A stretch of 64,000 nt of DNA from Meconema thalassinum (lineage: Eukaryota > Arthropoda > Insecta > Orthoptera > Tettigoniidae). Shown here piece after piece: positions 1-10,375 of the stretch. Below the pieces are notes generated by a model. The model was not told the origin of the DNA and did not search any database. It worked only from the letters and a program-made list of their open reading frames with translations. Numbering within the stretch: the first letter of the stretch is position 1; each line of letters begins with the position of its first letter. The stretch covers positions 291,705,065-291,769,064 of the forward strand of contig OX336395.1 of NCBI GenBank assembly GCA_946902985.2, given 5' to 3'. The position numbers and the translations under genes are program-made.

Positions 1-14
1 TAAGGCCGGTATTA

Positions 15-1199
15 TGCCCGTTGCTCACGGTAAAATTTTCCTTCAAATTTATTGTACAATAATTTAATTTTATAAAATTTATGTTGCTCACGGTCAAATT
101 CAAGTTTTATAAAACCTTTGATAAAACGTTTCATAAAATAGGACATGTTCTATTCCGTAAAATTAATTTTACGAAACGAACCAATCAGGGAAGCTGACAT
201 GAAGATGATGCTGGCGCCACGTGGTGAGAAGATTGTGAAGCTCGCTTGTAAACAAACTCTTCGAAAATAAAACATGGAGGACGGTTGTCGTTTGGGGGTA
301 AAATTTACAGTCGTTTCGCATTATTAACGCAAAGCGGTCATGAAACTTGCTTTAAGTACATTTGAAAATATGCGTGGTACTGAATGAATTAATTCCAATC
401 AATATTTAAGATATAATTGTAATAATTGGATATTTAACCATACGCGCTGATAAGAAGTGCAACAAATTGCTGTATCGTCAGTTGGAAAAGTGTGCTAGTG
501 GTATCGCGCTCGCTTGCTGATCAGAAGATCCCGGGTTCAAGGCTATCCAGGGGCGGAGATTTTTACTTCCTTTTAATTATTTTATAATTTCCTCCTTACA
601 TCGTACAGCAATATTGCAACATTGTTTTGTGTTTTCTCCCATTTAAAATTTTTATTTTCCCTAAATACTGTAACCATGGACGGATACCATTCGTGATAAC
701 TATTAGAATTTAAATAGTTAAATATTTATCCCAGAATAATATGACACGTTCTGTATTTACTGGATATAGCTAGGAGTTTTTTAAACTGCTTTCCTCCATT
801 CTTAGAAAATTCCTATATGAATTTTGATTTCTAACCTCAACTCATTTTCGACCAAGGAGAGTATTCCTCTACTCTACTCTTCTCTTCTCCATTCCCGAGT
901 CCAGGACTTCCTAGCATTTCTTTTCTTCCTTTTTACCACTGTACGACATTTAATTGTAGCTAAATTAAGCAGCAATTTTTGCAATGCTTGCTTTGTTTGT
1001 TGGAGCCATACTCTCAAACCAATGTGTGTTGAACAGCTGATTCTTGGTTCAGAAGTTTATCGGTAGATGGCGATCCTGATACATCCACGGATTTTATAAA
1101 ATAATTTTACCGTGAACAACACAGCTTGCTTTCGTCAAATTTTTATAAAATTATTTGTAAAATAAATTTTGAGAAACATTTTACCGTGAGCAACGGGCA
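15..1199. mobile_element. Harbinger-like non-autonomous element (nested)
   Basis: It starts TGCCCGTTGCTCACGGTAAA and ends with its inverted complement, a match of about 22 bp before the first mismatch. The flanks are TTA at 12-14 and 1200-1202. Removing the element and one TTA restores the outer element's terminal sequence, so this is a younger insertion into it. A second degenerate copy of the terminal motif lies just inside each end (about 79-98 and 1106-1120). No transposase is visible; an 80-codon open frame at 824-1066 has no recognisable domain. Confidence 0.75.
491..549 (+). repeat. tRNA-like module inside the nested element
   Basis: A short stretch resembles the internal promoter half of a tRNA, with a box-A-like TAGTGGTATCGC and a box-B-like GGGTTCAAGGC about 35 bp apart. 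No complete cloverleaf could be drawn. It may be a decayed SINE head or a captured tRNA fragment. Confidence 0.3.
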
Positions 1200-1624
1200 T
1201 TACACTATCAAAGAATTTTGTCAAATAAATTTTATAAAATATTTTATAAAACTGAACTTTTATAAAAGTCACACATTGCAATAATCACTCCATTACACTA
1301 CATCAAATATTTTATCATAGTTCAGCAAAATGGTTGAAGGACAGTTCCTTGTTCACTTGATTGTATCACGGTAGTTGAAATTCTGTTCTGGCAATACCGG
1401 TATGTAAAAGAAACGGAAAGATAAACTAAACGTCTATGGGTTAAACCATGGGTCACCATGTGACAGGAAAGATACGAGTAAAATCTTAGTGAACGAGCTG
1501 CAGTATGAGGACTTGAAAAATTACATTAATATTTAATTATTAATAATTATGATGAAATGAATGTTGGTGACGTTCGAAACAACCACTGCCCGAGGAAAGA
1601 AAATTGAAACATACGAATAAAAAA

Positions 1625-1712
1625 GTATGCATTAAGTGGTATTCGAACCCTGGCCCTCTCGATCCGGAGTCAAGCGATCTACTCATTCGGCCAACTAGAC
1701 ACTTGCTAATGG
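1625..1712 (-). repeat. tRNA-derived SINE head-like sequence
   Basis: On the minus strand there is TGGCCGAATGAGTAGA (box-A-like) followed about 35 bp later by GGTTCGAATACC (a good box B). This spacing fits a tRNA-derived SINE head inside the outer Harbinger-like element. No tail or target duplication was identified. Confidence 0.35.
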
Positions 1713-2300
1713 TGGTTAGTTACATATATTACCTACTAGTAAAGCTAAAGTGCTTATTTACACTCGCTTGTAATACCATAAGTGAAATTAATTAATTAAT
1801 TAATTATAATACAAATTTTATAACATAGAATACACTACTATTCACGGCTTATTTCAGCCTATTGAACTATTTAATTCCTCCTTATGTCCTGAAATGTGCG
1901 CCCTTAATGTGAAGTTCTTAGACCCTCGGCTATTTTTACCTACACTTTCTATCTCTTAATTATGTTTTACATTGTACACCATTCATTATGTAACATATTA
2001 TGTAACGTTTCATGCATTTCAACTCTGATATGAGCATCCTTGTTGTGGTAATATCTCAGCTGTACGATCTGCCATTTTGGATTGAATCTTTTATCAAAGA
2101 TAGCATGATGCTCATACATTTTATAAAAGAAATTTTATAAAACCACCTTTTATAAAAGATTTCCCCACTACACTGTCATATCTTTTATAAAAGATCTTTT
2201 ATCAAAGATCTTTGACAAATTTCTTTGATAGTGTAATACCAGCCTAAGAAGGACATAAGCAGAAGTTTTAATAAAATGCAAGAAGAAAAGAAAAGGAGTA

Positions 2301-2563
2301 GAAGAATTTGTGAGTAGTAAAGAATGAAAGTTGTGGTGGAAACTCAGCAAGAGATGCAGGTAGTGGAAACCAGCTTATATGTCTGACAAACCGGTATTGA
2401 TAGTTTATGATTGTCACAGAACGGCCAGAAAAGAAGAATTTGTGAGTAGTAAAGAATGAAAGTTGTGATGGACACGGTACAAGAGATGCAGGTAGTGGAA
2501 ACCTGCTTATATGTCGGACAAACCGGTATTATTAGTTTTGATTGCCAGAGATCAACCTGAAAA
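2301..2563. repeat. Two-copy tandem repeat, unit about 132 bp
   Basis: GAAGAATTTGTGAGTAGT occurs at 2301 and again at 2433, and the following 130 bp are nearly the same in both copies. A third partial start lies at about 2564, just before the next TIR element. No coding signal. Confidence 0.8.
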
Positions 2564-2581
2564 GAAGAATTATTATTAATT

Positions 2582-3230
2582 CTACAGAACAGGAGAACAA
2601 ACCTTGGTAACTTTCAACAAGGTATATTACTGAAAATATAGTATTTATGATTGACAAACCTTTCTCGGAGTTCTTGGGAGTCGTTTCACATTCTCAATTG
2701 CCACTGCTGCACCGGAAATAATTACTTTTAACGTAAATAAAGCTTTATTGGTCGTGTTCATTTGAACAAGGTCGGCCATTAACAATCACACCGAACACTA
2801 CGTGATACCCACGTGACGCGTTGCCAACATGAAAAATGAAATAAAAGGCAAAACCATTGGCCTGGATAAAGATTATTGATGCGTGACTTCCCCCACCGTG
2901 CGTGACAAAAACCAGGGGTGTTATCTATTGGCCGCGCTATTAATCCTCCATTCGTCTGGACGAAAATATTGGTCTAGTCAAAACCATTGGTACCGAATGC
3001 GTGGGGTTGGCATTGTGGACTCCTTCACAAACATTCACAAAGATGGACGGCAGAGCAGCAATTTCAACTATATAAGTCTTGCTCCTATTAGGGCGGAATG
3101 GTGGGTCTACGGCACCGGACGAGTGAATATCTATTACTATATCGTCTCCAGATTCCATTACTACAGTTATTTTGACCAATTTCATTACAGTACTTACAAT
3201 TTTTTAAACACTTGTTCTCCTGTTCTGTAG
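2582..3230. mobile_element. Small TIR element of unknown superfamily
   Basis: CTACAGAACAGGAGAACAA at 2582-2600 is the exact reverse complement of the end at 3212-3230. A 14-bp direct repeat (GAATTATTATTAAT) lies outside both ends but is separated from the right TIR by about 7 bp, so it may be chance AT-rich similarity. Open frames inside (2883-3230 plus, 2940-3185 minus) match nothing I recognise. Superfamily unassigned. Confidence 0.5.
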
Positions 3231-3252
3231 CGCCACCGAATTATTATTAATA

Positions 3253-3608
3253 AATATTGTATTTTTGTGAAGTTGTGTTCTTTGTGAGATTCATTTGAGT
3301 GAGTATATCGCGCCGCTACCCTGCGGAGGCAAGATTCGATATACTATATTTATTACAATAGTAGCTCAAATGAGGGGCATTTATTTATTTATTTACATAT
3401 GTTACGCCCTCATTGGAGTATATACATGTCTCAAAAACAATATTAAAGATTCAGCTTCTTATTTTTCTTCTTTTCCCAAAAAATTTTCATTCTAGTCGAC
3501 CTAGCATTATTACATATATTACAATGACGCACCAATGTATGATTAGATGAAGGAAGTACCAATAACGATCACGACTTTAAATACCAGTATTATCATAAAT
3601 ATATTTCA
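3253..3608. other. Stretch with no recognisable feature
   Basis: AT-rich sequence without convincing coding potential, TIRs or tRNA boxes. A short open frame at 3295-3495 has no recognisable domain. Confidence 0.4.
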
Positions 3609-3686
3609 ATGAACGCCCAACAGTGGAGCATGTTGTTGTTGGTAAGAAAGAAGATTTATAAATATCAGTATTATTTATATTATACT

Positions 3687-4318
3687 ATGGACATCAAATT
3701 GGCAGGTGAAAAGCTTAAGGAAGTAGGAGACTTCTGTTACTTAGGAAGCAAATTAACCAGTGATGGACGAAGCAAAGAGGATATAAAAAGTAGGTTGCCT
3801 CAGGCAAGGAAAGCATTTCTACAGAAAAGGAATCTGTTGACATCGAATATAGATTTAGGTGTTAGGAAGTCATTTTTGAAAGCCTTTGTCTGGAGTGTGG
3901 TGCTCTATGGAAGTGAAAGTTGACTATTGGTGCAGCACAAAGGAGGAGAATTGATGCGTTTGAAATGTGGCGTAACGGGAGAATGAAGATCAGATGGAGA
4001 GATAGAATAACAAGTGAAGAGGTATTAAGACGAGTGGGAGAGGTGAGATATATCTGGTGACTGCTAATGAAGAGAAGAGATAGGTTGGTAGGACACATAC
4101 TAAGACACTCAGGAATAGCAAGCTTAGTTATGGAAGGTAGGGTCGAGGATAAGAACTGTAGGGGTAGACCAAGGTTAGATTATGTTAAAACAGATGGCCT
4201 CGGATGTAGAGTGTGGTAGCTATGTAGAGATGAAACGATTAGCTCAGGACAGGGAGGCATGGAGAGCTGCATCAAACCAGTCAAAAGACTGAAGACTCAA
4301 ACAACAATAACAACAACA
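3687..4318 (+). pseudogene. LINE reverse transcriptase C-terminal fragment
   Basis: The translated piece carries the segment that follows the RT palm domain in APE-type LINEs: FCYLGSKLTSDG at about 3735, then SVVLYGSES near 3900. Beyond a stop it continues in other frames with AFEMWR, LVGHILRH and a GRPR-like motif to about 4260. The copy is 5'-truncated (no fingers or FADD), contains stops and a frameshift, and ends in a simple AACAACAATAACAAC tail at about 4298-4318. It is a dead plus-strand copy with no regulatory role visible. Confidence 0.85.
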
Positions 4319-4674
4319 TATGTTTTCTAATTCTTTTTGTGAGCTTTCTTTTTATTTAAACTTCTCATAGTGTTTTGTAAGGATATCCATTTTCTCTTTT
4401 GTCTTTGTAAACTTAGTTTTAAGATTATTTTAATATTCAATCTACGCTGATGAGGGTGTCATTGAACACAGAAACATGTACGTATAAGCAGTAATTAAAC
4501 TAAATTATTTAGTGTTGAGCAAGGCGGTTTTGGATTACATAGTAAATTTGCTACAGTCAGAGATATATTTATTGAATCAGACATTGTGTTCAATAACTAG
4601 AAGTCTTTTGTGTCTAAATTATGAGTTGTTCCTTTTTTTTTAGGCACTGTCCATGCTTCGTCAAGGTGTTCATG
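4319..4674. other. Stretch with no recognisable feature
   Basis: AT-rich single-copy-looking sequence. I see no splice-bounded frame, TIR or tRNA box. Confidence 0.4.
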
Positions 4675-5208
4675 CATGGTGTCCACAGGCAGGAAAAGTC
4701 AGGAATTTTGTTTTTGGTCAGGAAAAGTCAGGAAAAAGTGTAAAAAACTGGTGTGAGTCAGGAAATAATGGCGAAAAGTATTAGAAAGTCAGGAATTTTA
4801 TATTAACCATACAGTATTTTGTGTTTTACAGCCATATTTTGATGTTACTAGTTCAACTAATCTCTGAAGATAAAAAGCAATCTCACTGGACATTATGGTA
4901 TGTTTCCATTTTTACAGTACATCATAGTAAAAACCTCTTTTACCTATTTTTTGGCATTGGCGTAGGGATGTGGCGACTACATCACCCAGCACATTGCACT
5001 TGATTTTGTATTTTAAATCAACAAAGAGACGAGCGTTGGGCAGCTATGGGGATGGTGGAGGCAGCAAAATTAAAAAGAAATATATATATTTGTTTCCTCA
5101 ATAACCCTCTTTTCTGATGTTACGATGACTTCACGAGTCAGGAATTTTGTTGAGAAGTGGTCAGGAAAAGTCGGGAAAATTGACATTGAAAATTCTGTGG
5201 ACACCATG
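4675..5208. mobile_element. TIR element with CATGGTGTCCACAG ends
   Basis: The 14-bp CATGGTGTCCACAG at 4675-4688 is perfectly inverted at 5195-5208. Just inside each end are copies of GTCAGGAAAAGTCAGGAATT, inverted at the two sides. No clear target duplication could be fixed, because the flanks share only CATG-like bases. Terminal and subterminal repeats suggest a short hAT-like non-autonomous element, but that assignment is tentative. No transposase frame is present. Confidence 0.6.
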
Positions 5209-5274
5209 TCATGTTGGTTTGTTTTGAATCATTATTAGTTCGTTTTATTCATAAGTAAGGGTTAGCTCTCATAT

Positions 5275-5440
5275 TGAAATGAAATGAAAATCCACAGCCT
5301 GTTCCAGTCATCCGACCGGGTCAGGGATGGAATGAATGAACGCCCCCCCCCCCCCGCGAATCTAGCGGCGAGGATATAAACTGTGCCGGCTGCCGAAGCC
5401 TGTCGCACTCCTCAGGGGCAATGATTAAATGACTCTTGTT
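5275..5440 (+). repeat. Dispersed repeat with C-homopolymer
   Basis: The block begins GAAATGAAATGAAAATCC and contains CGACCGGGTCAGGGATGG, a C13 run near 5342, and CCGGCTGCCGAAGCCTG. I recall very similar blocks from other insect genomes as a dispersed repeat but cannot verify it. Box A and box B are not obvious. No target duplication found. Confidence 0.45.
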
Positions 5441-5552
5441 CCCAAATGTACAAAACATGATCCTTTGCCCCGAGACTTAAAAGAAAACCATTACTGTATA
5501 ATGAATGCAATTATGAAATACTCTTCAACAACTTACATTTTCCAAAGTGTTA

Positions 5553-6496
5553 CCGTATTTGCTTGCATATATCTCGCCCCCGCTTGTATCTCGCACCCCA
5601 TTTTTTAATTGGAAATTGCAGGAAAAAGTATTCTCGCATAAATTTCTGACGCCGTCATAAAGATGATCATAGTAATTTTAAAACCCGTCTTGCCCGCGAT
5701 GTTATTGTTCATTTTTGCGGCGGTGCTTTCCTTTCTTTCACAGTGTTTGTTGTCCGTCTGTTGCACTGTCGACAAGTAGGCCTAGCAGCATTGTCTTCAC
5801 GTTCCATTTTTGTTTCTCAGTTAAGTGTGATTGTTTTCTTGTGGAAATCGATCTTTTAGTTACGTAAAAACGCGGAGGTTATACGGGTGGATTTAAACTC
5901 AAAAGTGATCAAATATGCAGACTACGATGGTAATAGATCTAATGTCTCTCCATGTGCTACATAAGTAATTGTTAGGTTAGAACACTTCGAGATCTGGTAT
6001 TGTTAGCCACGATAAGCTGACGACAGAAGATAAAGTAAAGAAGGCCATCTGTTGAACTCTTGCGTGATTTGGCGCTCCACACGCAAAATAAGAAATTGTT
6101 AGGTTAGAACACGTCGAGATCTGGTATTGCTAGTCACGATAAGCTGACGACAGAAGACAAAATAAAGAAGGCAGTCAGTTGAACTCTTGCATGATTGGAT
6201 ATAGGGGTATGGGTTATGGTGTTGACAGACTTTATTAAGAGCTTCTTGGAGACTGGCATCGCAAATGCATTGGACGGAAGTTAGGATGATGCACGCGAGA
6301 GTAGCTCGGAAATTGGCAGCAGCGACGGCAGTTGACAGTTCCAGTCGTCTTGTTTCAATAATGCAAATTTTACAGTTTTTTTTTTTTTTTTTCGGGAATA
6401 AGGTATTACCCTCACAAATTCCCGCATATATCTCGCACTGAAGATTTTCACACTTATTTTCGGTCATAAAGTGCGAGTTATATGCAAGCATTACGG
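5553..6496 (+). mobile_element. Internally deleted pogo/jerky-type element
   Basis: The ends are CCGTATTTGCTTGCATATA and its inverted counterpart (GCATTACGG at the right), directly flanked by TA at 5551-5552 and 6497-6498. Relics of a plus-strand transposase remain. Around 5892-5933, over a one-base frameshift, the sequence encodes FKLK then VIKYADYDGNR, the start of the helix-turn-helix typical of pogo/jerky transposases. Around 6235-6280 SFLETGIANALDGS then a stop and DD resembles the family C-terminus. The DDE core is missing, and a 127-bp tandem duplication lies between the relics. Confidence 0.7.
5968..6221. repeat. Two-copy tandem repeat, unit 127 bp, inside the pogo-type element
   Basis: ATTGTTAGGTTAGAACAC occurs at 5968 and 6095, and the following about 125 bp are duplicated with a few substitutions. 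It sits in the deleted centre of the element at 5553-6496. Confidence 0.8.
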
Positions 6497-6699
6497 TACT
6501 TTTTCTTTGGCCGGCAGTGTATTATAATACAAGGAACTCAAACAGACTGCATGAACACACAATAACAGTGTGTTGTGATAGCTGTCCAACTGCAGCCTGC
6601 TGGTGGCCAGTTTGTATCGCTCCCGCCAAATACTTCAGAGTCTTTCTGACAAATTATAATATGATTACAAGAAGTTTTGCATGCCTCCCTCTTTCACTT

Positions 6700-7307
6700 C
6701 ACTTGACTATTCTGTTGATGAAACACTCTTGTTCTCTTCCGACCCCGACGGTATTAGGGTATCTGAGGCCTAGGGAGTCTCTTCCTTTCCCGTCTTAACT
6801 GGCCCTTGTCTCATCTTTTCTGATCCCCTCCTTCTGCGAGGGGTCAGCCTTCTTTTTCTTTTCAACTTATCTCCTGCCTTCTGCTCAAGGAGGCAGGGTG
6901 TGTGTAGCTCCATCACTTCTGATGCACCCTAGAAATTGCTACACCCTCAGGGGCTCACAGCTGGTGAGTTCGGGAGTTGGCGACCCCGAGGTATTCCTGA
7001 GCTGGGTCCAGTTTTCCCCCTTTAATCCATTACCTCTTTCACTTTCCTATCTGCCCTTCATGGCTCTCCTTCCTTCCTTCCCAGTCCCTAAATCCGCATT
7101 CTTCGAGGGTTGAGTGCATTTCTTCTTGTCCTTTATTTGCCTTATGCTCCGTTTGTTTTCCATTTCTTCTTCTAGTATATAAGTTATTAGTTAGTTTTAG
7201 TTATAGTTTACATTTCATTATCATCTCCACGATCACCCAAACCATTAGGGGTCGATAACCTAGATGTTAGGCCCCTTAAAACAACAATTATCATCATCAT
7301 CATCATC
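6700..7307 (+). repeat. Dispersed repeat with (ATC)n tail and one minisatellite unit
   Basis: Shares CTTGTTCTCTTCCGACCCC, a CTGATCCC..CTTCTGCGAGG segment, a single 62-bp-type unit (about 6885-6948) and GGGCTCACAGCTGGTGAG with the repeat at 40480-44900. It ends in TTAGGCCCCTTAAAACAAC followed by an (ATC)n tail at 7287-7307, as for a LINE 3' end or SINE. In this copy the unit has not expanded. The tail lies about 28 bp upstream of the IF1 exon. Confidence 0.7.
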
Positions 7308-7334
7308 TCATGGTGTAATGTTTAATGTCCGCAG

Positions 7335-7469
7335 CAAAAGGAGCAGATGAAGAAGCTGAAGGCAGGCTTGACAGATGAGATCAGCTTCCACGAGGAGCAG
7401 ATCAAGCGCCACCAAGAGGCCATCACGCGTCACAAGGAAAGGGTCAAGGACATCGACATGAAGCAATAA
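7335..7469 (+). CDS. ATP5IF1: Mitochondrial ATP synthase inhibitor IF1, terminal coding exon (partial gene)
   Basis: IF1 is a small helical matrix protein that binds F1-ATPase at low pH and blocks ATP hydrolysis. Here 44 codons plus TAA encode a GC-richer, strongly helical peptide. It starts QKEQMKKLKAGL and continues with H-EEQIKRHQEAI and RHKERV, the spacing of the IF1 C-terminal coiled coil (EQL..LK...EI..H...I.R.Q..I.RHK). The reading begins right after a CAG at 7332-7334, an acceptor with a weak pyrimidine tract. AATAAA (7465-7470) overlaps the stop codon. The N-terminal inhibitory exon is not visible upstream and may lie outside the window. Repeats abut both sides. A processed pseudogene fragment is possible but the frame is open and codon use is gene-like. 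Confidence 0.7.
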   Translation, partial: QKEQMKKLKAGLTDEISFHEEQIKRHQEAITRHKERVKDIDMKQ

Positions 7470-7552
7470 ACACCTCACGATAAACTCTTTAGACTGATTC
7501 CAGTAAGTACATTGACTTTTCCCGGGTGAGCTTACTCTGGTAAACATGAAGT

Positions 7553-8274
7553 TATAAAATCATCATCATCCTCCTCCTCCCCCTTTCATGTGTTAGTCCT
7601 AGAAGAACTGTTATGGTCTACACAAAAGATTGGAATTTTCACGCCATCTTTTCCTGGGGCGACCTACAGATCTCTTCCCACCGGGGCAGTAGTTGACGAC
7701 TGCTTTAGGGATCCTGCTTCTGTCCATCCTGTTGATGTGTCCTAGCCAATTTCTCTGGTATTCATGGATGTATTCCAATACAGGTCTGCTGTTAAGACCA
7801 TTCTTTCAGCTCTTCTGGGTTTCGTTTGTGATCCCACTTAGTGACTCCTGCTGTTCGTCGCATATATTTCATTTTGGTGGTAGTTATTCGTCTCTCATCG
7901 CATTTCCTCAGGGTCCACGCTTAGCTACCATAAGTACTGGTCTTGCTAAGGTTTTGTAAATTCTTGTTCGGGTGTGTTTTTGAACTAATGATGGTCTGAA
8001 AACTCGATTGATGATTCCTTGAAAGATTTTGTTGGGTATGTCCATTTCTTCAAGGAAAGATAGTTTGTAACCAAGGTATTTAAAATCGTTTACTCTTTCC
8101 AAAATGTTATTATCCAAGCAGATCTAAATTCTTACTGGTTCCGTGCCACAGAACGCCATTATCTTATTTTTCCTCTAGAGATATTTCCATTGAGTAGTTT
8201 TCTGAGACTAGTTTCAGGTTATATATTGAACGCTGTAAATCATCTCCTGAGGTGGCAACCAGCTCTAAGCCGTC
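7553..8274 (-). pseudogene. LINE4: RT C-terminal half and 3' end
   Basis: Minus-strand LINE remnant. From high to low coordinates the translation shows DGLELVATSGDDLQ (palm, near 8270), YSMEIS, then NDFKYLGYKLSF in an open frame (7908-8117), and a C-terminal GRPRKRW-type motif near 7660-7680. Several stops separate these. The 3' end carries a GATGATGATG-type tail at about 7553-7570, next to the IF1 3' UTR. The upstream half resumes at 10482 beyond a Penelope-like insertion that duplicated 12 bp. Confidence 0.8.
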
Positions 8275-8339
8275 TGTAAATAATATCTAATTTATTATGC
8301 TTTATCCAAATCCGCCAATCAATACAATAAAATGTGCCG

Positions 8340-8394
8340 ATAAGCACTAGGAACGATGCAGGTTTCGAACCTTATCAATGCGGTTCTTCATCAG
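8340..8394 (-). ncRNA. Hammerhead-ribozyme-like motif, left arm
   Basis: Inverted copy of the motif at 10316: CTGATGA (8388-8394), a GAACC/GGTTC hairpin, then GAAAC (8362-8366), read on the minus strand. Stems I and III are not convincing by eye. Confidence 0.4.
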
Positions 8395-9184
8395 CCGTCT
8401 TGTATTAGCACAGCATAAACAAAGACTAGAGTAATGGCATAATATCATGCAAGTACACATAAAAACCCTCAATACATACATTAGAAGACAATTAAAAACA
8501 TTTCTAACAGACACTCTTATTTAAAATCACTGTATTATGGGCTTGTCAAGTTCCCATACTGAAGTGCTGTTTTTCATGCTGTAATGCGCAGTGAAGTGCT
8601 TCATGTCTAAACAATTATAACACTTTAAAAATATATTATAAAACTGCTAGTTCTTGTAAAGTCATTAGTGACATTTATGTTGGCTTCTGTCTTGTCTATA
8701 AATTATTCTTCCCATACAGTTTTACCCCCCTCAACGCTGTCACGCTACTCCCTCCTATTAGACCCACCCCTCCTGGTGATACTCTACCTTGCCTCACTTT
8801 GGAGCACGCAGTTACTGCAGCTGGCTTGACCTGGCGTGACCTTGCACGTATTGGTCCAATAAGGTAAACTTCAAGTCTATACGCCCTTACTCTTGCCTAT
8901 CAGTTGCTCTCTTTTTGTTTTTGTTTCATCTTTTATCATTTTAGTTTTTCCTTTCATTTTCTTAATCACTGAATTTTGCTTAACAGAGGCCGTATTACGT
9001 TGTTCGGCGGACCATAGAGCTCGTACAAGCTGCTCAGTTGGGACAATTTTCCATCTTTCATCCGCATATGACGTTTTTATCAGCTAATAGAATCTCACTA
9101 CGCTCTTCATCAGAAGAATTTATAGACAAGACAGAAGTCAACATAAATGTCACTAATGACTTTATAAGAACTAGCAGTTTTATA

Positions 9185-9704
9185 GGCGGCTTCGGTGGCG
9201 TAGTTGGTAGCATGCTGAGCTTCTATGCCCAAGATAGCGGGTTCAAACCCGGCCGAAGCCGTCGGATTTTTTTAAGAGCATTGAAATCCCTCAGTATGCC
9301 TTCCTTCGGAGGGGAATTAAAGCCGGCGGTCCCATGTCATAGATTTACGGCATGTTAAAGAACCTTACACTAATTACACCTGTGTGAAGCTAAATTGGAT
9401 AGGTTAAGAATGTGAACAACACTCTTAGGTTTCTAAGTTCGTTGCCAAGAGCCAACTGCGGTGGCATCTGGTAGCTAAGTTCTGAACTTGGCCTAGTAGT
9501 CGTTAACGGTGGTCTGGCGGCAAAAGTAGGAACTATTTGAAAAATTCTAAGTTGCAGTCTGTACTTAAATTAAAAAACAGATAACACACACTAATACAGT
9601 CATCACAACACCGGTTATCAGACAGATTCTACACACACCCAAAGTACACGGGGCTACATGACCGCGTTGTCACAGCCCCTAAACTTAAAAACCAACCAAC
9701 CAAC
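9185..9704 (+). repeat. SINE-A, tRNA-derived, full copy
   Basis: The head reads GGCTTCGGTGGCGTAGTTGG (box A region) and GGGTTCAAACCC (box B). The body contains TCGGAGGGGAATTAAAGCC and ACACACCCAAAGTACACGG and ends in an ACCAACCAACCAACC tail. A 14-bp duplication, CTAGCAGTTTTATA at 9171-9184 and CTAGCAGTTCTATA at 9705-9718, frames it inside the right arm of the Penelope-like insertion. Other copies lie at 19592-20013 (minus) and 45636-46112 (plus). Confidence 0.9.
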
Positions 9705-9793
9705 CTAGCAGTTCTATAATATTTTTTTAAAGTGTTATATTTGTGTTTTAAAGTGTTATAATTGTTTAGACATGAAGTACTTCACTGCGCATT

Positions 9794-10115
9794 CAAAAAA
9801 AGAAAAAAATTTCAACCCCTGGCACTATACAGCCCATGACGGGCTAAGGCCGACCAAACGACCGCTGCCCAGCCATTTGGCCTGCAGATATTGGGGTGAC
9901 GCGTGATCAGCGCGTCGGGTCCCCTTGCTCGTTAATCTTGGTATTCGTGATCGGGGCACTGTCTCAGTCAGACAGCTACTCAGTTGTCCTCACGAGGCTG
10001 AGTGCACCCCGTTCCAACCCTCACGTCAGTTTTAAAATCCCTGACGGAGCCGGGGATCGTACCCGGGGCCTCCGGGTGAGAGGCAGGCGCGCTACCCCAA
10101 CACCACGGGGCCGGC
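9794..10115 (-). repeat. tRNA-Glu-derived SINE (copy 1)
   Basis: The minus-strand head is tRNA-like: GGTGTTGGGGTAGCGCGCC (box A), an anticodon-arm-like CCTCTCACC with CTC (Glu), and GGGTACGATCCCC (box B with one change; the sister copy has GGGTTCGATCCCC). The 3' end is a T-rich run with interspersed C. A 12-bp duplication TCACTGCGCATT lies at 9782-9793 and 10116-10127. Inserted in the right arm of the Penelope-like insertion. The 95-codon plus-strand frame across it is spurious. Confidence 0.9.
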
Positions 10116-10315
10116 TCACTGCGCATTACAGCATGAAAAACAGCACTTCAGTATGGGAACTTGACAAGCCCATAATACAGTGATTTTAAATAAGAGTGTC
10201 TGTTAGAAATGTTTTTAATTGTCTTCTAATGTATGTATTGAGGGTTTTTATGTGTACTTGCATGATATTATGCCATTACTCTAGTCTTTGTTTATGCTGT
10301 GCTAATACAAGACGG

Positions 10316-10375
10316 CTGATGAAGAACCGCATTGATAAGGTTCGAAACCTGTATCGTTCCTAGTGCTTATCGGCA
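10316..10375 (+). ncRNA. Hammerhead-ribozyme-like motif, right arm
   Basis: CTGATGA (10316-10322) and GAAAC (10344-10348) enclose a 5-bp GAACC/GGTTC stem with a 10-nt loop, the core layout of a hammerhead with stem II. A minimal AC/GU stem III and a following U can be drawn (AC-CTGTATC-GTT), but stem I shows only about 2 bp. Activity is unproven. A second copy lies in the tandem duplicate at about 12105. Confidence 0.45.

Larger units (their letters stand above)
4..2244. mobile_element. Harbinger-like non-autonomous element (outer)
   Basis: The left end (GGCCGGTATTA, then ACACTATCAAAG after the nested element) is the inverted complement of the right end near 2200-2244. A 3-bp TAA flanks both sides (1-3 and 2245-2247). 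TWA duplications with GG-starting inverted ends are typical of PIF/Harbinger elements. No transposase frame is visible in its own roughly 1.05 kb; the interior is AT-rich with repeated TTTATAAAA motifs. It is split near its left end by a second element. The superfamily call rests on ends and duplication only. Confidence 0.7.

Noticed and set aside
2883..3230. 115-codon frame as a host gene.
   Set aside because: It ends in the TIR of the element at 2582-3230 and has no recognisable domain; the antisense strand is open too.
9185..9260. Functional tRNA genes at the SINE heads.
   Set aside because: They lack a good acceptor stem, continue into SINE bodies and are flanked by target duplications.
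9896..10183. 95-codon plus frame, repeated at 11684, as a duplicated host gene.
   Set aside because: It lies across a tRNA-Glu-derived SINE read on the wrong strand and the Penelope-like arm.
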